Assembly: GCA_012270135.1 (NCBI GenBank)
Contig: JAAXIW010000248.1
Coordinates: 4,117-16,096, forward strand
DNA from: Brevundimonas sp.
GTDB lineage: Bacteria; Pseudomonadota; Alphaproteobacteria; Caulobacterales; Caulobacteraceae
DNA: 11,980 bases
Direction of reading: 5' to 3'
The notes below the pieces were generated by a model. The model had not been told where the DNA came from. It did no database searches and saw only the letters and a list, made by a program, of their open reading frames with translations. Shown here one piece after another: positions 6,003 through 11,980 of the stretch. The position numbers and the translations under genes are program-made. The first letter of the stretch is position 1. Each line of letters begins with the position of its first letter.

Positions 6003-7376
6003 ATGACCGAAACCCTCGTCCCGCCGAAGGCCGGGCAGGCCGCGCCGAAACGCCTGTTCATCAAGACCTACGGCTGCCAGATGAACGTCTATGACTCGGA
6101 GCGCATGGCCGATGTGCTGCGCCCGCTCGGCTATGCGCCGACGGACACCGCCGAGGACGCCGACTTCGTCATCCTCAACACCTGCCATATCCGCGAAAAG
6201 GCGGCCGAGAAGGTCTATTCCGAGCTCGGCAAGCTGAGGGTGATGAAGGAGGGCAGGGCCGGCGGCATGACCATCGCCGTGGCCGGCTGCGTCGCCCAGG
6301 CCGAGGGCGAGGAGATCATGCGCCGCCAGCCGGCGGTCGATCTGGTCGTCGGGCCGCAGGCCTATCACCAGTTGCCGGAACTGCTGACCCGGACGGCGCG
6401 GGCCAGGGGCGAGCGCATCGGCGCCGACTTCGCGCCCAATGAGAAGTTCGACGCCCTCCAGGTCCCGCGCGGCGGGGAGGGGGTGACGGCCTTTCTGACC
6501 GTGCAGGAGGGCTGCGACAAATTCTGCACCTTCTGCGTCGTGCCCTATACGCGCGGCGCGGAGTGGTCGCGGCCGGTGGCGGACATACTCGCCGAGGCGC
6601 GCGAACTGGCGGCTCGAGGCGTCCGCGAGATCACCCTGCTGGGCCAGAACGTCAACGCCTATGACGGCGAGGGACCGGACGGGAAGCCGTCGACGCTGGC
6701 GCGTCTGGCGTACGCTCTCGCCGAGATCCCTGGGCTGGACCGCATCCGCTATACGACCAGCCACCCCAACGACATGTCGGACGACCTGATCGCGGCCCAT
6801 GGCGAGCTGGACGCCCTGATGCCCTATCTGCATCTGCCGGTGCAGTCGGGCTCGGACCGCATCCTGCGGCTGATGAACCGCAAGCACGGGCGGGCGAAAT
6901 ATTTCGACCTGATCGACCGCATCCGCGCGGCGCGGCCGGACATGGCGCTGTCGGGCGACTTCATCGTCGGCTTCCCGGGCGAGACCGACGCCGATTTCGA
7001 GCAGACGATGGATCTGGTGCGGCGGGTGAACTACGCCTCGGCCTTCTCCTTCATGTATTCGCCGCGCCCCGGGACGCCGGCGGCGACGATGGCGGCGCAG
7101 GTTCCGGACGATGTCAGCCGCGCGCGGCTGCACGCCCTGCAGGCCCTGCTGACCGAACAGCAGGTCGCCTTCAACGCGGCGCAGGCGGGGCGGACCCTGC
7201 CGGTGCTGTTCGAGAAGAAGGGCCGGCACGGGGCGCAGGCGATCGGCCGCTCGCCGTACCTGCAGTCGGTGCATGTCGAGGACGCGGATCATCTGATCGG
7301 CCGGATCGTTCCGGTAGAGATCGAGCGCGGCCAGCAGAACAGCCTCACGGGCCGGCTCCAGCAGAAGGCGGCCTGA
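6003..7376 (+). CDS. miaB: MiaB, tRNA A37 methylthiotransferase
   Basis: A 457-residue radical-SAM enzyme that converts i6A37 to ms2i6A37 in tRNAs reading UNN codons. The N-terminal UPF0004 domain carries three cysteines for the auxiliary 4Fe-4S cluster: C25 in KTYGCQMN, C61 in LNTCHIREKA and C96 in AGCVAQAEG. The radical-SAM cluster is C171-x3-C175-x2-C178 in EGCDKFCTFCVVPYTRG. The SAM-binding region LLGQNVNAY (212-220) and HLPVQSGSD follow. A C-terminal TRAM domain (about 388-452) ends the protein. All six cluster ligands are present and length is normal. It lies 44 bases after fur and overlaps phoH by one base (TGATG). An Fe-S enzyme beside fur and near nfuA fits shared iron control, which is inference. 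Confidence 0.96.
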   Translation: MTETLVPPKAGQAAPKRLFIKTYGCQMNVYDSERMADVLRPLGYAPTDTAEDADFVILNTCHIREKAAEKVYSELGKLRVMKEGRAGGMTIAVAGCVAQAEGEEIMRRQPAVDLVVGPQAYHQLPELLTRTARARGERIGADFAPNEKFDALQVPRGGEGVTAFLTVQEGCDKFCTFCVVPYTRGAEWSRPVADILAEARELAARGVREITLLGQNVNAYDGEGPDGKPSTLARLAYALAEIPGLDRIRYTTSHPNDMSDDLIAAHGELDALMPYLHLPVQSGSDRILRLMNRKHGRAKYFDLIDRIRAARPDMALSGDFIVGFPGETDADFEQTMDLVRRVNYASAFSFMYSPRPGTPAATMAAQVPDDVSRARLHALQALLTEQQVAFNAAQAGRTLPVLFEKKGRHGAQAIGRSPYLQSVHVEDADHLIGRIVPVEIERGQQNSLTGRLQQKAA

Positions 7377-8371
7377 TGGCGCGCGAGAGTGAGTTCCTGG
7401 CGCTGGACGACGCCGCCCTGCGCGCCGTCGTTGGCCCCCACAGCCGCCACATCGCCCTGATCGAGGACGCCTACAAGGTGCTGGTCGAGGCGCCCGGGGG
7501 CGGCGTGACCATCAACGGCTCGACGCGTGACCGGGCCCAGGCGAAGCGGGTCATCGAGACGCTGGCGGCGCGCTCCACGACCGGGGCGACGATCACCGAG
7601 GCCGACGTGCGCACGGCGCTGGGCGCGGCGGCGACGCAGCCGAGGGCGGGGCAGGGGACGGTGGCGCCGAACGCCATCGCCCTGCCGGTCGGCCGGCGCG
7701 GGGCCATCGCGCCCAAGACGGCGGCCCAGGCGAACTATCTGGACATGCTGTCGAAATGCGAGCTGACCTTCGGGGTCGGGCCGGCGGGGACGGGCAAGAC
7801 GTTTCTGGCGGCGGCCTACGGCGCCTCGCTGCTGCGGCGCGGGCAGGTCGACCGGCTGGTCATCACCCGGCCGGCCGTCGAGGCGGGCGAGAAGCTGGGC
7901 TTCCTGCCGGGTGACCTGAACGAGAAGGTCGACCCCTATCTGGCGCCGATCTGGGAGGCGCTGAACGATATCCTCGGGCCGGACGACGTGCGCCGGCGGC
8001 GCGACAAGGGCGAGATCGAGGCGGCGCCGATCGCCTTCATGCGCGGCCGGACGCTGGCCCACGCCTTCATCATCGTCGACGAGGCCCAGAACACCTCGCG
8101 GCTGCAGATGAAGATGGTGCTGACCCGGCTGGGCGAGGGCGCGCGCATGGTGGTCACCGGCGACCCGTCGCAGATCGACCTGCTCAATCCGCGCGACTCC
8201 GGCCTGCGCCACGCCCTGCGCATCCTCGAGGGGGTCAAGGGCGTGGCGATCCAGACCTTCCAGGCCCAGGACGTGGTCCGCCACGCCATGGTCGAGCGCA
8301 TCGTCCGCGCCTACGACGCCGACGCGGCCAGGCATCGCCCGACGGCCGATCTGGAAGACCCGGACTCGTGA
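7376..8371 (+). CDS. phoH: PhoH-like ATPase (YbeZ)
   Basis: A 331-residue PhoH/YbeZ P-loop ATPase. Walker A is GPAGTGKT (135-142) and Walker B is FIIVDEAQN (231-239). RPAVEAGEKLGFLPGDLNEKVDPY (165-188) is the family signature, and VVTGDPSQIDL (259-269) corresponds to sensor region III of SF1-like helicases. Residues 1-110 hold the N-terminal accessory region found in YbeZ, with a KH-like fold suggested by VLVEAPGGGVTINGSTRDRAQAKRVIETL. YbeZ acts with the RNase YbeY in rRNA processing and ribosome quality control, and ybeY is the next gene with a 4-base GTGA overlap. The start ATG shares one base with the miaB stop. Confidence 0.95.
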   Translation: MARESEFLALDDAALRAVVGPHSRHIALIEDAYKVLVEAPGGGVTINGSTRDRAQAKRVIETLAARSTTGATITEADVRTALGAAATQPRAGQGTVAPNAIALPVGRRGAIAPKTAAQANYLDMLSKCELTFGVGPAGTGKTFLAAAYGASLLRRGQVDRLVITRPAVEAGEKLGFLPGDLNEKVDPYLAPIWEALNDILGPDDVRRRRDKGEIEAAPIAFMRGRTLAHAFIIVDEAQNTSRLQMKMVLTRLGEGARMVVTGDPSQIDLLNPRDSGLRHALRILEGVKGVAIQTFQAQDVVRHAMVERIVRAYDADAARHRPTADLEDPDS

Positions 8372-8829
8372 TCGAGGTCGAGGTCGAGGACGCGGCCTGG
8401 ACCGCCGCCCTGCCGGACGCCTCGGCGGTGGCGGAGCGGGCGGCGACGGCTGCGCTCGGGACCGTCGAGGGGGGCGTCGTGGTGCTGCTTACCGACGACG
8501 AGACCGTGCGCGACCTCAACGCCCGCTTCCGCGACCGGGATCGGCCGACAAACGTGCTGTCCTTTCCGGCGGCGGCGATGAGCCTGCCGGGCGAGGCCCC
8601 GCCGCTCGGGGATATCGTCCTGGCCTTCGGGGTCTGCGCGGCCGAGGCGGCGGCGCAGGGCAAGACCCTGGCCGACCATCTGGCGCACCTGACCGTCCAC
8701 GGCGTGCTGCATCTGCTGGGCCGCGACCACGAGGACGAGGCGGAGGCCGAGGCCATGGAGGCCGAGGAGCGGAGCATCCTTGCCACGCTGGGCGTCGCCG
8801 ACCCATACAGGGCCGATGCTCACGCTTGA
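8368..8829 (+). CDS. ybeY: YbeY endoribonuclease, rRNA maturation factor
   Basis: A 153-residue metal-dependent single-strand endoribonuclease of the UPF0054 family, needed for 16S rRNA 3' maturation and ribosome quality control. The zinc motif H111-x3-H115-x5-H121 is intact in HLTVHGVLHLLGRDHEDE. The family's NARFRDRDRPTNVLSFP (51-67) and GDIVLAF (81-87) precede it. The start is GTG at 8368, overlapping the phoH stop (GTGA). The C-terminus overlaps lnt by 14 bases. In many alphaproteobacteria a CorC/HlyC-type CBS-domain gene separates ybeY from lnt; here there is no room for one. Confidence 0.95.
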   Translation: MIEVEVEDAAWTAALPDASAVAERAATAALGTVEGGVVVLLTDDETVRDLNARFRDRDRPTNVLSFPAAAMSLPGEAPPLGDIVLAFGVCAAEAAAQGKTLADHLAHLTVHGVLHLLGRDHEDEAEAEAMEAEERSILATLGVADPYRADAHA

Positions 8830-10411
8830 TCCCGCCTCCCGCCGCGACCGCCTGATCCTGCGCTTCGGCCGCATCGCCCTGGCGCTGGCCGCCGGCGCGG
8901 GCGCGGCCCTGGCCCATCCGCCGTTCGGCCTGCTGCCCGGTCTGCTCGGCTATGCCCTGCTGCTGCTGCTGGCCGAGCGTTCGGCGAGCGTGCGCGGCGG
9001 CTTCTGGATGGGGTGGCTGGCCGGTTTCGCCTATTTCTTCATCAGCTGCTGGTGGGTGGCCGAGGCGTTTCTGGTCAATCCGGCGCAGGCATGGATGGCG
9101 CCGTTCGCGGCCTCGCTGCTGCCGATCGGCCTGGGCCTGTTCTGGGGAACGGCGACGGCGCTCTACCGGCGGCTCGCCCCGTCGGGGGTGGTTCGGGTGC
9201 TGGTCTTCGCGGGGCTGTTCTGCCTGCTCGAGTGGCTGCGCGGCCATGTGTTGACCGGCTTCCCGTGGAATCCGGCGGGGGCGAGCTGGAAGGCGGGCTC
9301 GGCCGGGTCCCAGTTCGCCTCGGTCGTCGGCGTCTACGGTCTGGGGCTGGTGACCGTGGCGGCGGCGTCCGCCTTCGCGCCGCTGGCGGGGCCAGGGCCG
9401 CGCAAGGCCCGGATCGGCGCCGCCGCGCTGGTGGCGTTGGCGCTGGCGGCGCTGGTGGTCGGGGGCGCGGTGCGGCTCTCGGGGGCGCGGCCGGCCCTGA
9501 CCGACACCGTGGTGCGGATCGTCCAGGCCGATGTGGACCAGGAGTCGAAATGGACGCCGGAAGCCTACCGCGGCATCGTCGAGCGCTATGTGAACCTGAC
9601 CGCGCGCCCGGGAGCCGTGGTTCCCGATGTGATCATCTGGCCGGAAGGGGCCCTGCCCGCCTCGGCCAATCAGGTGTTCGCCCCCGGCTCGCCGGACGCC
9701 GCCGCCATCGCGCGGGCGGTGCGGCCGGGCCAAAGCCTGATCCTCGGGCTCGGACGGGGCGTGGCCGATCCCGCCGCGCCCGACGGCGCACGATATTTCA
9801 ACAGCCTGCTGGCCCTGACCGACGAGGGCGGCGAGGGCCTGCGCATCACCGCCGCCTACGACAAATACCGGCTGGTGCCGTTCGGCGAATTCCTTCCGGC
9901 CGGCGATCTGCTGGGCGCGCTGGGGGTGCGCAGCCTGACCCATATGCCGCTGGACTTCAGCGCCGGCCCCCGCCCGGCGCCGATCGATATTCCCGGCCTG
10001 CCGCAGGTGCAGCCGCTGATCTGCTACGAGAGCCTCTATCCCGGCTTCACGCCGGGCGGAGCCGACCGGCCGCGCTGGATCGTCAACATCTCCAACGACG
10101 CCTGGTTCGGGCGCACCTCCGGCCCGCTGCAGCACCTCAACCTGGCCAGCTATCGCGCCATCGAAACCGGTCTGCCTGTCGTGCGTTCCACTCCTACCGG
10201 GGTCTCCGCAATGATCGATCCCTGGGGGCGCGTCATTGAAGACCAGAGGCTCGAGCCGGGCGAGAGCGGCGTCATCGACGCTCGCCGGCCGGCCCCGGCC
10301 GCGACCACCCTGTACGGGCGGTTCGGGGACCTGTTGTTCGGTTTCGGCCTGCTGCTCGCCCTGGCGCCGGCCGTCGCCTGGCGCCGACTCATCGTCCGGG
10401 CGCGGCGCTGA
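8816..10411 (+). CDS. lnt: apolipoprotein N-acyltransferase Lnt
   Basis: A 531-residue inner-membrane enzyme that adds the third acyl chain to the N-terminal Cys of lipoproteins, allowing their sorting to the outer membrane. Residues 1-220 hold about seven hydrophobic segments (for example 17-35, 38-53, 62-78, 97-118, 124-141, 166-190, 200-218). The periplasmic carbon-nitrogen hydrolase domain (about 232-490) carries the catalytic triad E277 (IIWPEGALP), K350 (AYDKYRLVPFGEF) and C403 (LICYES). A last membrane segment lies at about 505-523. The start at 8816 is preferred because it gives the usual short N-terminus; an ATG at 8780 in the same frame would add 12 hydrophilic residues from within ybeY. 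The 14-base overlap with ybeY suggests coupling. A lipoprotein gene lies nearby at 11000-11515. Confidence 0.96.
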   Translation: MLTLDPASRRDRLILRFGRIALALAAGAGAALAHPPFGLLPGLLGYALLLLLAERSASVRGGFWMGWLAGFAYFFISCWWVAEAFLVNPAQAWMAPFAASLLPIGLGLFWGTATALYRRLAPSGVVRVLVFAGLFCLLEWLRGHVLTGFPWNPAGASWKAGSAGSQFASVVGVYGLGLVTVAAASAFAPLAGPGPRKARIGAAALVALALAALVVGGAVRLSGARPALTDTVVRIVQADVDQESKWTPEAYRGIVERYVNLTARPGAVVPDVIIWPEGALPASANQVFAPGSPDAAAIARAVRPGQSLILGLGRGVADPAAPDGARYFNSLLALTDEGGEGLRITAAYDKYRLVPFGEFLPAGDLLGALGVRSLTHMPLDFSAGPRPAPIDIPGLPQVQPLICYESLYPGFTPGGADRPRWIVNISNDAWFGRTSGPLQHLNLASYRAIETGLPVVRSTPTGVSAMIDPWGRVIEDQRLEPGESGVIDARRPAPAATTLYGRFGDLLFGFGLLLALAPAVAWRRLIVRARR

Positions 10412-10572
10412 TTTTACGCTGGGGAAGCGATATTCCCGCGAGCGGAGAGGGGTTGAAGCGGTTACGCAACCGGCGGCTGCGGCAGAGTGCAAAACCGGGC
10501 GTTTTTCCGTGACAGGGCGGCCCGGCAGGCGCATTCAGAACAAGCGTCACCCAAGAGAGGGCATAACGAACC
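10412..10572 (+). promoter_or_regulatory. regulatory gap between lnt and the third XRE gene
   Basis: This 161-bp gap is the longest on the plus strand and probably carries a promoter for the regulator. It holds three small inverted repeats: GGGAA/TTCCC (10422-10437), CGGTT-ACGC-AACCG (10459-10472) and AAAAC-CGGGC-GTTTT (10491-10505). The stretch TGCAA (10488-10492), seven bases, CGTTTTTCC (10500-10508) loosely recalls the operator-like sequence before the second XRE gene. The ribosome binding site is AGAGAGGG (10554-10561), 11 bases before the ATG. I see no clear -35/-10 pair. Confidence 0.35.
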
Positions 10573-10989
10573 ATGGCCAGAGGCAAGGGCGAGGACGGAC
10601 CCCATCCGGTTGACCGGCATGTCGGACGGCGGGTGTGCGAGAAACGACTGGCGCTCGGTTATAACCAGAGCGATCTCGGCCGGGCGTTGGGACTGACCTT
10701 CCAGCAAATCCAGAAATACGAGAAGGGCGCCAACCGCATCTCGGCGTCGAAGCTCTGGGACATCGCGCGCTTCTTCAAGGTCGACATCGGCTATTTCTTC
10801 GAGGGCCTGAGCGGCGCCCAGCTGGCCGGAATGGCCGAGGGCGGCTCCGGCTTCGACCATGACTATCCGGCGACCCGCTACACCATCGAGATCAGCCGGC
10901 TGGCGCCCCAACTGTCGAGCCGACAGCAGAAGCTGGCGCTGGAGCTGCTCCGCGACATGGCCGACCGCAAGGAAGCGGATCCGGCCTGA
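10573..10989 (+). CDS. XRE-family regulator, PraR/PhrR-like, downstream of lnt
   Basis: A 138-residue regulator with a helix-turn-helix at about 15-72: HVGRRVCEKRLALGYNQSDLGRA, recognition region TFQQIQKYEKGANRISASKL (42-61), then ARFFKVDIGYFFEG. The C-terminal part (100-135) is a charged helix with a TRYTIEISRLAPQL lead-in. In rhizobia the gene directly after lnt encodes the same type of protein: PhrR next to actA in Sinorhizobium, and PraR, a regulator of quorum-sensing and adhesion functions. This is therefore the syntenic member, and the gene at 3914 the extra paralogue. The conclusion rests on my memory of that synteny. metK, which usually follows, is absent, and the gene runs convergently into the lipoprotein gene with a 10-base gap. 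Confidence 0.9.
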   Translation: MARGKGEDGPHPVDRHVGRRVCEKRLALGYNQSDLGRALGLTFQQIQKYEKGANRISASKLWDIARFFKVDIGYFFEGLSGAQLAGMAEGGSGFDHDYPATRYTIEISRLAPQLSSRQQKLALELLRDMADRKEADPA

Positions 10990-10999
10990 GGCCGCCTCC

Positions 11000-11515
11000 C
11001 TATTCCGCGGGCGATCGCCGGCGACCGAAATCGGGCGCGGCCGCCTTCTGCTCGGCCCAGTAGGCGGCGCCGTCGCGCGGTTTGAACATGGTCTTGGCCA
11101 CGCCCTCGCGCGACACCACGGCGAAGGTGTTGGTCGACGCCTGGTACAGCAGCACGTCTCCGTTGGGCCGCTCGACCCGTTCCGTCCCTGACGGCGGGCG
11201 GGCGGTGAAGGCCTGAACCCTGGCCAGATAGTCCTCGGGCGTCGCGGCGCCGAAGTCGGCCCCGTTGGTTTCGAACAGCCGCGCCGTCTTGGCGTCGACC
11301 GTCTCGCGACGGTTGGCGGTGAGGACCGGCTTCGCCGTTTGCCCGGCCGCCTCCGCCGCGCCGGCGGCCGGCGCCGCCGCCGAGGTGAGCACCGCCCCCG
11401 CGCCGTCCGCCGAACGGTCCCGCGTCTCGACCGCCGAGCCGCCGTTGCCGCACGCCGCCAGTCCGAGCAGCGCGAGCGCCGCCGCCGCGACCATCCCGTC
11501 ATTCCTGCCGATCAT
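11000..11515 (-). CDS. lipoprotein with a C-terminal domain resembling RNase-toxin (BECR-like) domains
   Basis: A 171-residue predicted lipoprotein. A signal peptide with hydrophobic core MVAAAALALLGLAAC ends in a lipobox, L19-A20-A21-C22, followed by G23 and N24; the lack of Asp at +2 would favour outer-membrane sorting by E. coli rules. A low-complexity Ala/Gly linker (about 27-66) precedes a compact domain (about 75-158): ARLFETNGADFGAAT, then RPNGDVLLYQASTNTFAVVS and TMFKPRDGAAYW. This F..(K)HG.(E/D)FG ... NGD ... Y...TN.F.V ... G...T.FKP layout recalls C-terminal toxin domains of Rhs/contact-dependent proteins of the colicin D/E5-like (BECR) RNase group. The usual His of KHG is Asn84 here. 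The start at 11515 is chosen over 11599 because GGAGGG lies five bases upstream and the signal peptide begins properly. Toxin-like homology is by eye only; no immunity gene is evident. Confidence 0.8.
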   Translation of the reverse strand: MIGRNDGMVAAAALALLGLAACGNGGSAVETRDRSADGAGAVLTSAAAPAAGAAEAAGQTAKPVLTANRRETVDAKTARLFETNGADFGAATPEDYLARVQAFTARPPSGTERVERPNGDVLLYQASTNTFAVVSREGVAKTMFKPRDGAAYWAEQKAAAPDFGRRRSPAE

Positions 11516-11520
11516 CACAA

Positions 11521-11526
11521 CCCTCC
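11521..11526 (-). promoter_or_regulatory. ribosome binding site of the lipoprotein gene
   Basis: On the minus strand GGAGGG lies five bases before the ATG at 11515. It is the strongest Shine-Dalgarno sequence in the window and decides this start over the in-frame Met at 11599. Confidence 0.7.
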
Positions 11527-11550
11527 GTGGTTTCAAATCCGCCGGACTCC

Positions 11551-11563
11551 ATAACGTTGTTAT
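11551..11563. repeat. AT-rich inverted repeat in the lipoprotein/coaBC intergenic region
   Basis: ATAAC-GTT-GTTAT is a perfect 5-bp stem with a 3-nt loop, immediately beside the TGTTCTTG tandem repeat. The AT-rich stretch from about 11551 to 11585 contrasts with the GC-rich surroundings. On the minus strand TTGCAA (11571-11576) followed at 16-17 bases by TTATGG/TATGGA could serve as -35 and -10 of the lipoprotein promoter, in which case this repeat lies in the spacer. Confidence 0.4.
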
Positions 11564-11565
11564 CT

Positions 11566-11584
11566 TGTTCTTGCAATGTTCTTG
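11566..11584. repeat. tandem TGTTCTTG direct repeat, 11-bp period
   Basis: TGTTCTTG occurs at 11566-11573 and again at 11577-11584, separated by CAA, so the two copies are one helical turn apart. The position fits an activator or repressor site for the minus-strand lipoprotein promoter or for coaBC (start 11635). Confidence 0.5.
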
Positions 11585-11599
11585 TGGAGCCCCGCTCAC

Positions 11600-11628
11600 T
11601 CGACGGGGCGCGGCCGGGTCGCTAGATC
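11600..11628 (+). promoter_or_regulatory. housekeeping promoter of coaBC, probably leaderless
   Basis: TCGACGG (11600-11606), a 14-base spacer, and GCTAGATC (11621-11628) fit the Caulobacter sigma-73 consensus TTGACGS-N10-14-GCTAnAwC, with a perfect -10 and one mismatch in the -35. The -10 ends six bases before the coaBC ATG at 11635, so transcription should begin at or beside the start codon. No Shine-Dalgarno sequence is present, which agrees with leaderless initiation. Confidence 0.6.
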
Positions 11629-11634
11629 AACGGC

Positions 11635-11980
11635 ATGACCCAGGCGTCGCTGTCCGGACGGAAGATTCTGCTGATCGTCGGCGGCGGCATCGCCGCCTAC
11701 AAGGCGCTGGAGCTGGTGCGGCTGTTGAAGAAGGCGGAGGCCGAGGTGCGGACGGTGCTGACGTCGGCCGGCGCCGAGTTCGTCACCCCGATGTCGCTGG
11801 CGGCCCTGACCGGCCAGCCGGTGCGGCAGGACCTGTTCCTGCCCGACGACGAGACGGCCATGGGCCATATCGAGCTGTCGCGCTGGGCCGATCTGGTGGT
11901 GGTCGCGCCGGCGACGGCGGGGCTGCTCGCCAAGGCGGCCAACGGGAAGGCCGCCGACCAGGCCTCGCCGCCCCGGCAGG
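11635..11980 (+). CDS. coaBC: CoaBC, phosphopantothenoylcysteine synthetase/decarboxylase, N-terminal part
   Basis: The first 115 codons of a bifunctional coenzyme A biosynthesis enzyme that ligates cysteine to 4'-phosphopantothenate and decarboxylates the product; the gene continues past the right edge. Visible is the N-terminal FMN-binding flavoprotein domain (CoaC): RKILLIVGGGIAAYKALELVRLL (9-31), LTSAGAEFVTP (42-52), MGHIELSRWADLVVVAPATA (76-95) with the active-site His at H78. The start at 11635 matches the family N-terminus and has a promoter six bases upstream. The last nine codons read DQASPPRQ where the family has DLAST followed by Leu/Ala-rich sequence, so the final 25 or so bases may contain errors. 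Identity of the gene is otherwise clear. Confidence 0.92.
   Translation, partial: MTQASLSGRKILLIVGGGIAAYKALELVRLLKKAEAEVRTVLTSAGAEFVTPMSLAALTGQPVRQDLFLPDDETAMGHIELSRWADLVVVAPATAGLLAKAANGKAADQASPPRQ

Noticed and set aside
5871..7292. Minus-strand open frame of about 470 codons opposite miaB.
   Set aside because: It mirrors the codon pattern of miaB and encodes an Arg-rich protein with no family features; miaB itself is unambiguous.
7289..8335. Minus-strand open frame opposite phoH.
   Set aside because: It is rich in Arg, Asp, Gly and Val with no domain, and is a by-product of phoH codon usage.
8780..8815. Upstream ATG for lnt giving 12 more residues.
   Set aside because: The extra residues come from inside ybeY, are hydrophilic and fit no Lnt N-terminus.
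8516..10534. Very long open frame on the minus strand (about 670 codons) opposite lnt and ybeY.
   Set aside because: It has low-complexity Arg/Pro/Gln/Gly composition and no recognisable motif, and it lies opposite genes with intact catalytic residues. Such frames are common in DNA of this GC content.
11010..11019. Perfect palindrome GGCGATCGCC, with a related GCGATCGC at 3182-3189.
   Set aside because: Short self-complementary GC-rich words are expected by chance here. There is no T-run and it lies within the 3' end of a coding region.
11516..11599. Upstream Met extending the lipoprotein by 28 residues.
   Set aside because: It would bury the signal peptide and run through the AT-rich promoter-like region; the strong GGAGGG sequence supports 11515.
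1..11980. Search for a CRISPR array, tRNA, transposase, integrase, attachment site or phage module.
   Set aside because: No regularly spaced repeats, no tRNA-like cloverleaf at gene borders and no recombinase motifs were seen. GC content appears uniform apart from short promoter regions.

Overview
The window is one uniformly GC-rich (roughly 70% by eye), densely packed stretch of an alphaproteobacterial chromosome. Gene content, gene order and several -10-like GCTAnAwC sequences point to Caulobacteraceae, with a Brevundimonas-like member the best guess. That assignment is inference, because no rRNA gene or other marker is present. I see no phage, transposon, tRNA or CRISPR array.

Layout. Bases 1-1878 hold the C-terminal third of a large NAD-dependent glutamate dehydrogenase (GdhZ type), broken near the left edge by an in-frame TAA at 67-69. 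Bases 2001-10989 hold a plus-strand block: uspA, nfuA, two XRE-family regulators, tsaB, rimI, fur, miaB, phoH, ybeY, lnt and a third XRE regulator of the PraR/PhrR type. Apart from the two regulators between nfuA and tsaB, and the absence of a CorC/HlyC-type gene between ybeY and lnt, this follows an order I know from many alphaproteobacteria. Bases 11000-11515 hold a minus-strand lipoprotein with a C-terminal domain that resembles secreted RNase-toxin domains. From 11635 to the right edge is the start of coaBC, behind a very good housekeeping promoter.

How the genes relate. The block mixes tRNA modification (TsaB for t6A, MiaB for ms2i6A), ribosome work (RimI, YbeY), Fe-S and iron handling (NfuA, Fur; MiaB is a 4Fe-4S enzyme) and envelope lipoprotein maturation (Lnt). 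tsaB/rimI, miaB/phoH, phoH/ybeY and ybeY/lnt overlap, so tsaB-rimI and miaB-lnt look translationally coupled.

Most worth a second look: the regulators inserted in the tsaB block, with a 30-bp dyad and a shared 14-mer upstream of them; the orphan lipoprotein with a toxin-like domain and a tandem repeat in its promoter region; the apparently leaderless coaBC; and the broken glutamate dehydrogenase frame, which may be a contig-edge artefact. I did not find a clear new multi-gene defence or mobile system; this is mainly a housekeeping region with a few accessory oddities.
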